A stretch of DNA of 64,000 nt, from NCBI RefSeq assembly GCF_021976095.1, contig NW_025813483.1, positions 15,355,800 to 15,419,799 on the forward strand, in the 5' to 3' direction. The notes below the pieces were generated by a model. It made no database searches, had not been told where the DNA came from, and worked only from the letters and a program-made list of their open reading frames with translations. A program made the position numbers and the translations under genes. This stretch comes from Xenia sp. Carnegie-2017. Its lineage: Eukaryota; Cnidaria; Anthozoa; Malacalcyonacea; Xeniidae. Below, piece after piece: positions 54,483 to 64,000 of the stretch (position 1 is its first letter; each line of letters opens with the position of its first letter).

Positions 54483-54716
54483 TTACAACTTCCACATGAT
54501 ACTTCTTCGTTGCCTCGTACATTTCTTATAGCATTCATTATTTGACACTGTACATTTGTTTGCAGAGATTTTATCTGGGGCAGCTTGCATACATGAATTA
54601 TAGTTGCTGGAACAGATGTTTCTGCACTTTGAAGGCGAAGGTAGTGATGTTGCCTCTCGTGGCAGAAGTAGACTGATGAATAGCACCAAAGTTAGTAAAC
54701 AACGAGAAGAAGTCAT
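54483..54716 (-). CDS. Small secreted cysteine-rich peptide
   Basis: An uninterrupted 77-codon frame from ATG 54714-54716. It has a clear signal peptide (CLLTLVLFISLLLPREATS) and a short mature part with exactly six cysteines in a symmetric layout: C-x3-C-x6-C-x12-C-x6-C-x3-C. Paired Cx3C motifs on either side of a turn suggest a helical hairpin tied by disulphides. The tail ends in a basic stretch (TRQRRSIMWKL) that contains a dibasic site. I do not recognise the family. Secreted defence, venom or neuropeptide roles are all conceivable in a cnidarian and none is shown. Signal peptide plus regular cysteines argue that this is real and not a chance frame, but there is no neighbour context or second copy to support it. 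Confidence 0.65.
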   Translation of the reverse strand: MTSSRCLLTLVLFISLLLPREATSLPSPSKCRNICSSNYNSCMQAAPDKISANKCTVSNNECYKKCTRQRRSIMWKL

Positions 54717-57700
54717 CTTTGTCTAAATCAATAATATGATGTTATTTACGGTTGTGTTACGAAAATTTGATCTGCTACTTTATATGGGTACAAAATTTCA
54801 TCAAAATGCCAGAGTAAATTGGCCATTTTCTCTTTTTCTTTACATCTTACTGTTACATATTGCTGAGCATCTGACAATTATTAGTGGAATTGATTATTAT
54901 CTTCAAATATCTCTGAAACAAGCTTTCCAGCCTACCATGAGCTAGAAGTTGCTACGTTTCTATCAATACTGCTATGTACGTTGCACTTTAAGATGAAATC
55001 GAGCGCTAAAGTTATCATAAAATTGAATTTTTACAACACATGCATGAAGTGATCATATATATATGTGTGTGTAGTGTTGAAACATGTTAGAATACCTGCA
55101 CGGTACAAAACTCATCTAGACAACAATACTGTTCTGTAGTTGTGAAAAACGTGTCTCGTTCATTTCATTTTTTAATGTCAGCAAGTCGAAAGAACAGAAG
55201 CCAAAAAAGCAATTCTAAATGTCTGTGAAATTAATTTAATTTCAATAAAATGTCATCAGTGCCATGTATTCGTTTCATTCGTAGTTGTTTACGACAACCA
55301 CGCGTCGGACTTTTCCTATTTCAAGTCATTTTTTCATCTACACGTGTTTTTTATATTAGCGTGGGTGAGTGCGTGACCAAATGCACGACTTAGCTTACCG
55401 AAAACAGTATTGCAATTTATTGACTAAAGGAATGCCACTCAAAAACTATTTAAACTGTATATATATATATATACATTGTTAGCATATCCAATGTTAAAAC
55501 AAGGAAAGCCTGGCATAAGTTGGCTGTTTCGTCTTCCCAACAACCTCAATTACTTGCTCGCTAAGTCTAAGATCTCAAAGTTTTTGCGAACACCAGCAGA
55601 CGTCAGCAGCAGGCTCTTGTAAAAGTGTGTATAGAGAGCAAAGGTTAAGTTTTGAGCCGTTGAAATGGTTTTGTTCGTTTTACATGCATTTGCAAACTCA
55701 ATTGCGCGAAAGCCCCCTCAAAGAACGCAAACCATCCGGCTTTGAAAAAAATCTGTCAAGATCCTTGTGTGAACAACACAAAAATAGTCTAATTTGATAT
55801 CTATTTATAGTTGAACATTTCTACAAACACCTGAACTCGTGACTAGGATTTCGTCTCTTCATCTACACTAGTGTATGGCAAGAAGTGAACACATTATTAA
55901 AGATTAATGCACTCCCCAACAGAAAATGGTATTTTTCAACTGTTTTATTGGTTGCGATGCAATGTCTTTCATTTACTTTGTGAATACAGACCGGTATCCT
56001 TTAACATAGTGTTTATAAAATCAGAATATTACAATTTCGTCTGTATAATTGCAGCATTATGTAAAATATTTCTTTATTTTGCATGTGCATTTTTACTTAT
56101 TAAGTACTAAAGAATCCAGAGTGATGACTGAAAAGAGAAGCGATTAACGGCCAAATTACTATGGTAGGGCATTAAAGAGCTGCAGTTATCGGTGCTCTGT
56201 TTTGAGGTCTAAGTTGTTATTTAGTTTGTTTCGGTCTGATTTTGTTCATAAGTATGTTATTTTAAGAACTGCAGTCACTTTGAGAAGTTTCGTCTCTATA
56301 TTTAACGATCAAAACTTAATCTCCTTTATACATATTCCTCCTTATTAAATGACGAAAAATGTAGTCTTAAGACACTTCAAGTTGAAGAAGTTCACATTTA
56401 AAACAGCCGTCTATATACCTTGTTATGACGAAATCGATGTTTCCTTCAACAGCTCTCTGTTTCTTGTGTCCTTATCAAATGAAATGGCGCAATGTAATCA
56501 TCTCAAGAATTTCCACCGTTTATATACACTCCGTTGGGGAAGTCTTGCTCTCCTTGGGTCATAATTAGCTGCGTAGGTTGCTATGCGATTGGTTACTTCA
56601 TAAAAATTCTTAAAGCGATAAAAAGCTTATGAACAATTGAAGTACACGTTCTCCAAGTTGCGCACAAATTGGATGGCTGATTATGTTGACAGTTATAAGG
56701 AGATTTGAATTGAATAGCATTGTTCTCATGCTTATTTTTCCTCAAATTGCATCATTGAAAGAAAAAATTACACCAATTGCAAGGATTATAAAATTCCTTG
56801 TTCATACATTACGTGCATTATACATACTCATTATTTGCATGCTTTTCGACATTGCATACCGCAGTGTGTGATGGGACTAATGCTAATTAGAATAATATGC
56901 GGGCCAACCAGCACCCAGCTTATTTTTTGAATAATGCTAAAAACAAATAGAACGAGAAATTGAAAAGTTTTTTAATGATTGGCTTTCTCCGCTTAAGACT
57001 ACGTTATTGGTAAACTTGTAAGCATCTTCGTATTATCTATAGTTAAAATGTCCTGCTGAAAGATGCGATGTTAGATGATCGTAAAAAACGCTATGTCGTA
57101 GAACATTTTGTTAAACTTGTACGTAACACAATAAAACTATTAAAACAGTTATCGTCTGAGCGTGAAGGTTTTACGTCAGTCATTACGTACGTTGTTCAAT
57201 CCGAGATAAAAAAAAAGTATTTTTTAAAGATTGCTTTTTAATGGAGGTGAGAAGAATGTTCGCGGTGTTTTCTATAAAAATAAAGAGATTTACAGATCTG
57301 CAAATTGTTTTTCTTCGAGCAAATTTTTCGTCTAATCTATTGAATGTCAAATATACCATGGTAATCTCTATCCACTTAACATTTACAAGATTGCTTGGAG
57401 TTTCATGAGCGTATTGTGTCAATAAATCAGTTTACAGTTAGTGTTTGATCTTCATGACTCAATTGGTTTCAACTTTAAAGATTATTTCACGAGTTCCGGC
57501 TTTGTGCATGTGTCACTAGACGACTTGTATGATGTCGCTTGACACTGTCTTCTCAGAGATTCCATAGATTGTAAACTGTTCCCTTTTTTTTCTTAATTCC
57601 CCTTTATTATCAACGTGTATACTAATTGCATTCTTAAGAATAATTATTTTGCCGAACGTCTTCAAAATTTGAGTTAATGAACGTATTATAATCCATTACC

Positions 57701-60114
57701 CTTGGAATCAATGTCAGTGAAATTGTGGTAAACTTGACAATGACATTAGAAACACATGGCAGAGGTTGTAAGTAGTTTTTGCCTGTTAACTTCTTCTAGT
57801 TGCCTCTAATCCAAGAAGATTTATTTAATCTTTCTTTACGTTTTCCTTATTTCTGGACACTTCTCCCGGTTAAAATAGAAAAGAAAACGACATATTAAAA
57901 TCTTTGGCACTTTGTGCCAAGGAAGCTTTAGTAAAAGCACACGTAATGCATTTGTTGCTAAAACCGTAAAATCTAATTAACATAATCTGCGTTGCCTTGC
58001 AAAATTGTATTTGAAAATTCTGTTCTGCTGCTGAGACGTGATGTGAAACCTTACAGATCATTCTCTTCTTTAAGAATGTAGTATTGGTCGAATTGGCGTT
58101 AAATATTCCTGTTTATTCTGTCAAAACGATAAGATATGCGTATGTATTTCATTCATACCTTTCATTGACACTCGTTACTACAGCAATCATCCTTTTTGTC
58201 AGATTTATACGAAAATTAAATCCCACGCGATTCAAATATTTACTGTATAATGCAAAGAATGACTATAAGTTTATCAGGCGATTATTCAGCATGCAAGTGT
58301 CCACGCATGTTATACAAAGGTATCTTATCAGTACATATGTTCCACTTGAAAACACAACTTAATGAAACGAACCATTTATCTGCGCCGTACATTTGATTTG
58401 TCTCAGAAAAAAGTCATGAAAAAAAACAAACCTTTCCCCCTAAACATGAAATTGTTCAGGATTAAGGAACAAAATGAAACAGTGGATGTCTTTTTCACAA
58501 CTTTGTGAACAGAGAAACAAGGAGTCTATCGAACTAAAGAAGTAAATTTTACGACTTCCACTGTAAAAACATATTTTATCTCAGTAAATGCTTGCGCTTC
58601 ACCTATCTACATAGCGATCTTAACCTTATTTGCTTGCTTCTACGTAATTAAGATTTTTTGTTATATTTTGAATTCTTTTCACTTCTAAAAATCATGTTGA
58701 AAATGTCCTATGATCATAGAGTCGTGTAGGAAATGATTTTTAATTTATGTTAGTTAAAGATGCGAATGAAACAGACCAAAGAAGTAGATATGAAATATGA
58801 AATGCAGTTTGAAAAAAGAACCGATTATTTAAAATGATTTTTGTATTTTTTTAAAAATGTGACAGTGTAATGACTTAATCTTCAGACATGATAGGCAAAT
58901 TTCTTCCCTGTCAGTATTAGCTATCTCGCTATCAAGTACGCCCAAGTACGCGTTATTTTTCAAAGCAAAACAAAATAGCTTAACGGATTAATTTTATTGA
59001 GAGGAAGGTCATCAGTCAATTGAATTTAACGATTTTATCATTTGCCAAGGAATGTTCAACAATTCGGTACTGTACTATACTCTCATATATGGAAAATTAC
59101 TTAATTAGAAGCGATTTTCTTGTTTTTTCTCTTGCTCAAATGGATTTATCATTTTATGACCAAAGTTATCAGGCTGATGATTCCTTCATTAATATTAGGG
59201 TTGAAACTATCAAAATTTCAGCTCTTTATTGTTTAATTGATTATTAGTTAAAACACTGTAATTAATCAATGTAAACAAACAAATTACGAATTCCTTCGAG
59301 ACTATTTTTTATGTCATAACAATAATGAATACACCAGATACAAATCAGGCAGTTTTTCCAGCTCATTTTCGTACAAGCGAATTTAACAGATGACTTCATA
59401 GAATTGTTGAGTCAAGATTTTAGGAAAAATAAATTTATGACCAATTGCAAACGTTCTTAATTTTCTGGACATCATCTTCTCGTTCGTATTTCAAAAACGT
59501 TTTTTTACGCCATAATCATTCTGGTAATTTCTCACCCACGATCATCGTTATGACGAAATCATAACGTCAATGGTCATGCACGGAAATTGGGTAGATTGTC
59601 AGAGGAGTTCTTTTTCCATAAGAACGATGGTGCATTCCGGATTAGTTCGACAAAGTTAAAGGTGTTACGGTTCCAAATGGTGCATAACCTGTAAGGAAAA
59701 TAAATTTTCAGCCTGTCTCAGTGGGGTCAATTGTTGAGGAAGCACTTAATGTTACTACACGATTTCTTGACACGATGGATTCATCCTTAATTAAGAAAAT
59801 ATGTTGGGTTGAGTGAATGGTTTCCTGGGCAGTGACTTTTGCGGAAAGTCACTCCATTTGTGCGTTATGTATATTTAAGATGCTCCATATTCACTGAGCC
59901 TTTTTATGGCGTTCCCTTATTCTTCGCTTCAGTTAATTATTAATACAATATGCAGCAGCTAATGATGACCATCAGGTCTCAACTGACATGAATAATATTC
60001 AATGAGTACATTACACACAAACTAATTAGCATCTTTTAAAACATTTAATGCATCAATGTTTATAATGCAGTTGTCTAAACAAGAGTACAATAAAGGTAAT
60101 TAAGTTCTTATGGC
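54717..60114. other. Gene-poor stretch, nothing recognised
   Basis: About 5.4 kb of AT-rich DNA. Open frames here are short and unlike known proteins; a (TA)n run lies near 55457-55473. The longest candidate (58084-58362) has hydrophobic residues but no splice partners or family signature. Regulatory elements or a lineage-specific noncoding transcript could be present unseen. Confidence 0.5.
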
Positions 60115-62808
60115 TTAAGGAAATTTAGTCATATTATGTCTAGCAAACAACACACCTGCTAAATCTGGACATTTACAAAGTTTCCGTAACGCCAATGCCT
60201 AGAAAAACAAACTTTATATCGTAATAAGGGCATGTTTGCGGTATTATTATCGGAAACATCACCAAGGCTTGGCAAATTTTCCAAAATTTACAAACATTAT
60301 CTGACCTCTGGTACAATAGTTTCTAGATTCCTTTCTCGGCTCGCGTGGGAAGGATGAGTAGATAACCATTCAACATTGGTGATATCTTGAAGTTTTTCTT
60401 GATCGTTGAATTTTTTCCAAACTTTTGGTCCCTTTCGTACATCAAAGCATGCCTTTATAGCAACGAGAAACAGCTTTCACTAAAACGCAATTCCATTTAT
60501 CTCATTTCAAGTTGAATATCATCTTATAATCTCGATTTTTGCTTTATTTCATTTGTGGAAGTATGCACTTGTTATTTAAGCCTGCCGCACACTGGCGAAC
60601 TTGCCGCTCGTACTTGTTATTCGTGACAAGTGAGATAGATAAGACAAATATTGTTCAAAACTTACGCGCACACTAGGAAATTTTATCGATCACACTTGTC
60701 ACGAATAAGAAGTACACGCGGCAGGTTCACCAGTGTGCGGCGGGCTTTACGCCATAGTTCGTGGGTGTCTTACAAAAAAAACACATTTCCTGGCTTTATC
60801 TTTCGCATTATATTTCATATTGAAAATTCTGTCGTTCTTGGTTGCGTAGTTCGTCATTACCGTAGTCTTGAGACTTTACCTTATTTTTTTAAATGACATA
60901 TTTGTTCTTTTATAGACCTTGGGGTGTTGTATACCTTTGCCGTCAAGTAAAGACCGACTTTGTCCGCTTCTTCTTCAAGGCTTCGCGAGTAAGGCAAATG
61001 CACGAGTAGCTGAAGAATAATATAATTTTACATTAGCTTTTGCAATGAGGATGTTTCACTAGGGATTGCTTTCGCAGAAGAAGCATTGTTGCTTTCTCGT
61101 GCAACAACTTATGTTGTAAAAGAAGCATTTATTTTCCGTTTACGTCATCAAAAATGTTCCGTTCTGTTCAGTGCTGTAGAACTAAATTTATCAGAGGGGG
61201 GGGGAGGCTCTCTTGACGTTTTTGTCAACAGTGCCTTTTTATAATTACCCATTTCAAAGGAAGAAGAGGGACTCCTCCCCCAAGCGCTCCCCACTTCTAC
61301 AGCACTGGTTCTGTTGCCAAAATCGTTAACTTAATTTCTCAAACTTTGCTACATCTCTAAGACATTAAAGACATAAACATTTTTCACACCCCTAGTATCG
61401 TGTTTTGAATAAATTGCGTTAAAAACGCTAGAAAATCACTGGGAATCAGAGCCCAAATTGTTGCCAACAAGATCACCTTTACCAAATTCACAAATCCATT
61501 AAAACATAATTGTTCTGCCTAAAATGAAAAGGAATATACAATTTTTGTGGTAAAACCATGCAAAATAAAGAAACATTTCCAGTCAAATTATTACCATTTT
61601 TATGATAAATACCAACCGAATGTTGCAGAATTGCATGAGCAATTTCATGGCCGAGGACAATTGAAAGGGCATCATCATCTGGGAGGAATTTTAATAATCC
61701 GCTGAAAACAAAAATTTGCCCATTCTGAAAGGGAAAATTTGTTTGATAAATAACTATTTTATTGCAGTCAAATCCATTCTGAAATGCACATGTAACAGTT
61801 TGTCAAAAGGACATTGACATCATTACTTGAATAATACTAATGCTACAACTTGCAACACATTAATTCTTCATGAAAAAGTTGAATAAATTATTCTAGCTGA
61901 GAGCATTGCTAAATAAATTATAAGTGACAGTTATGGAAGTTTTAACTGTAGTCAACTAAAATTTCCACAACACTTACTGGTAGAACGAAGGCATTGATCT
62001 CATCTGATTCAACAACATTTATTTCCCATTTCAAATGATGGCTAATTACATCCATGTTTGCCATAAGCAACTTCTTAGCAATAAGAAATACACGCTTGTG
62101 ATCTGGGTGATTCACTGGCAAGATATTATCTGCATATTGTTCTAGAAGTTTCCTCCATTGACTTTCAACAATCTCTCGAAGCTGTTTAGGTGAAACACCA
62201 ACATATCGCATTCTTTTTGTATAAGGTGTCTCTTCAAGATGTATATAGTACAAAAATAACCAACCACTAACTAGTACACCAACTGCTCCACCAATAACCT
62301 CTTTTCTTGACATTAGGAAATTTTTAAAGTCTTTTCTCTTATGGTTTGGAAGCTTTTTCCACCACTTACGAAAAACTCTGTAAGATGTATTCCAACAATA
62401 TTTTTATAAACACGACTATCTTAGATGCAATTCATATTTACTTATATACCTTCCAATTATGACTGCCATTAGTTTTAGTACTTGTGCTATGGGTCCAGAA
62501 AACCTTGCCAAAAATGCACCAATCAGGGGCAAGATGGGCGTGGCTCTCCGAGGTTTGCTCAAATGAAATTGGCGTGCTAAAGTTATCCCATGGTTTTCAC
62601 GACAATTTAATAATTTATATCGTTCATTTAATATTAGCAACCTCACATGTATCGGTTCTTTGCTTACGATGTTCGCTGTTGTATTAAACTGTTCTCTCAA
62701 AAGCCACTTTCGTCGTAATTGAAAATGGTTGTGGGATTTCGTGAGCCACCATCTTCTCATCTGTGGTGTAGACACCGCTCGGAAAATACGACCAAGTTGA
62801 CTTGACAT
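60115..62808 (-). CDS. OMA1: OMA1 mitochondrial inner-membrane metalloprotease
   Basis: OMA1 is a zinc metalloprotease of the inner mitochondrial membrane that cleaves OPA1 and DELE1 under stress. Exon 1 starts at ATG 62806-62808 (MSSQLGRIFRAVSTPQMRRW), a basic presequence, and ends with a hydrophobic stretch. Exon 2 (about 61978-62375) has a membrane helix (VIGGAVGVLVSGWLFLYYI), then YVGVSPKQLREIVE and INVVESDEINAFVLP. The next exon (about 61612-61724) carries NGQIFVFSGLLKFLP and the zinc motif HEIAH (61635-61649). Later exons give AEQLCFNGFVNLVKVILLAT (61.4-61.5 kb), LPYSRSLEEEADKVGLYLTA (61.0 kb), WLSTHPSHASRERNLETIVP (60.3-60.45 kb) and ALALRKLCKCPDL with stop at 60115. ExEAD and THPS blocks match M48C peptidases. 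A GTG further upstream in frame at 62829 was not chosen. Frame is intact. Confidence 0.94.
60580..60746. mobile_element. Foldback MITE in an OMA1 intron
   Basis: GCCTGCCGCACACTGGCGAA at the left is the near-inverse of TTCACCAGTGTGCGGCGGGC at the right, and GTACTTGTTATTCGTGACAAG pairs with CTTGTCACGAATAAGAAGTAC. The ~167-bp palindrome has a short AT-rich loop. TTTAAG and CTTTA border it, giving at best a weak target duplication. No transposase present. Confidence 0.8.
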
Positions 62809-63029
62809 TGATTTGTCACAGTCACTCACAGGGTGTATTAATAAAATAGAAAGACTTCGCAGATCATATTGAATTGTATAGACAGCATAATGACGTAGGT
62901 TTTGCGGTCTTTTTTAAAAAAAATTCCATTTCACTAAGACCAAAAAACTTATTCCTGCATGACATGTCTGAGTCGCTCACACTTCGTTACTTCTGCACAG
63001 TGGTTGCTGCCATGGTGACTATCTCCAAC
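62809..63029. promoter_or_regulatory. Divergent promoter region of OMA1 and CAAP1
   Basis: 221 bp between the two chosen start codons. In-frame ATGs of CAAP1 upstream of 63030 would shorten it. CCAACATGGCCGAC spans the CAAP1 start and resembles a YY1-type site. The regulatory role is inferred from position. Confidence 0.5.
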
Positions 63030-63592
63030 ATGGCCGACAGTGGAGAAGAAAGACAGCGAGTTTCACCGGACTCTTCCACTCAGGTTTTAAAACAAGATAA
63101 ACGAAAACACCGGAAAAGAAAAAAACACAAATATAAGTAATATTGTACTCATTGATTAGGAATTTGAAATCTTCTAAATGCCTATCCTCCAATCAAAATA
63201 TTAATGTATTGAATTTTCAATATTGCAGATCTAAGAGAAGAAAACACACACATTCAGTTGAGAAAATCTCAGATTACAAAGAAGAGGGGTCAAAATCGTC
63301 ATCCTTATCTGATGATTCAGGTAACAGTGAAAAGCTTGATACAAGTACATTGGACGAGTTCACCATTGATATTAAACCGTTAAATGAATATGTTGACGAC
63401 AGAAAGAGACTTAACGATGAATTGTTTAAGATTTTGGATAGAAAAGAAATGAAAAAGTTCATGTCAAAATCTGTCAAGGTATGGAAATGAAATTGAATTA
63501 TTTTATTTGTTTTTTGAACAAAACATGTACGTGTGACATGCAGATTGTTTATCTATACATTCTTGCAGATGAGCATTGAACTTGGAGTTTGA
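63030..63592 (+). CDS. CAAP1: CAAP1-like (caspase activity and apoptosis inhibitor 1), 5' part
   Basis: CAAP1 is a conserved nuclear protein reported to restrain caspase activation. Exon 1 from MADSGEERQRVSPDSS ends at about 63138 in a basic run (KRKHRKRKKHKYK) and joins in phase to exon 2 (63230-63478). Exon 2 continues the basic, Ser-rich region and then gives the family core: LDEFTIDIKPLNEYVDDRKR and LNDELFKILDRKEMKKFM. These match human LDLTVSLKPVSFYISDKKEM and LQQCFCIIGEKKLQKML. A next exon at 63569 adds MSIELGV then TGA (63590-63592), far shorter than human CAAP1. The true next exon may lie beyond the window, or this may be a short isoform. Alternative in-frame ATGs lie upstream. Confidence 0.75.
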
Positions 63593-64000
63593 CTAAAACT
63601 ACTTCAAGTTAAAAGCAGGTTGCATGAATTGCAATGCACATCCAATACAAAGTGCATTCCATGTGAACTGTATAGCAAGAATGCCAATATTTATAAATAT
63701 CATGCTTTAAATGTTTGGCCAAAATATGTTTGGTGAAGACTGGTCAACTTCATTTTAGCTCAGCCAAAGTCAGTTTTTGCAGTAAATAATGTAAAAAAAG
63801 TTTTCAAAGACTACATGTTCTTAGTTTGACATTGCCATGCATTGCCTTACCATTGTGCTTTTGAAAAATATGAAAATGTTGTCGTTAAAAAGTATTTGTA
63901 AGACATTGTTTATAATTTTTGGAGTTTACACTGATGGACATTCAAATATCCACACCTCAGCTATCAGAGCTTAAAATTAAAAAAAGATTTAAAAAATAGT
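63593..64000. other. AT-rich sequence to the window edge, probable CAAP1 intron or 3' UTR
   Basis: No further exon of CAAP1 and no other gene was recognised in this final stretch. Confidence 0.4.

Noticed and set aside
58084-58362. 92-residue frame with hydrophobic runs as a membrane protein
   Set aside because: No signal of conservation or exon structure; frames of this length are expected by chance in AT-rich DNA over 5 kb.

Overview
The window is nuclear DNA from an early-branching animal, most likely a cnidarian. It is AT-rich and gene-dense with many short GT-AG introns, and it carries animal genes throughout: TRAF7, RNF8, ETAA1, POLDIP3, OMA1, CAAP1. It also has three genes for the gamete fusogen HAP2/GCS1, a family kept by cnidarians and sponges but missing from vertebrates, and the aquatic-animal selenoprotein SelL. 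A dispersed repeat present in three copies resembles repeats I recall from cnidarian genomes. The species cannot be fixed from the sequence alone.

Layout. 0.8-2.9 kb: EIF4A3 (minus), head-to-head with SelL (plus, 3.0-4.2 kb). SelL has two in-frame UGA codons and a SECIS element that runs into a 49-bp minisatellite. 6.6-8.0 kb: intronless F-box/LRR gene. 8.4-10.9 kb: CCDC42/CFAP73-type ciliary coiled-coil gene. 11.7-16.9 kb: RNF8 (minus) and ETAA1 (plus), two DNA-damage genes sharing one intergenic region. 17.2-31.1 kb: three HAP2 paralogues, A (minus) head-to-head with B (plus), followed by C (plus). 31.3-37.5 kb: POLDIP3/SKAR (minus) and TRAF7 (plus). 37.5-42.2 kb: intergenic, with a GC-rich structured island and small repeats. 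42.2-49.7 kb: a MITE and then MTIF2. 51.0-52.9 kb: intronless CUB/LDLa receptor. 54.5-54.7 kb: small secreted cysteine-rich peptide. 54.7-60.1 kb: no recognisable gene. 60.1-63.6 kb: OMA1 (minus) and CAAP1 (plus), head-to-head.

Divergent pairs dominate: EIF4A3/SelL, RNF8/ETAA1, HAP2-A/B, POLDIP3/TRAF7 and OMA1/CAAP1. RNF8/ETAA1 join two arms of the damage response, and OMA1/CAAP1 join mitochondrial stress proteolysis and apoptosis control.

The most notable system is the HAP2 cluster. The three paralogues share the ectodomain framework but differ most in the disulphide-bounded segment expected to hold the fusion loop, and each seems to have two C-terminal hydrophobic segments instead of one. 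The second highlight is SelL with its Sec-Leu-Pro-Sec motif, whose SECIS 3' arm appears to be the founding unit of the adjacent minisatellite.

Exon limits were read by eye from splice signals and protein similarity. Internal boundaries are good where stated, but first and last exons of several genes remain less certain.
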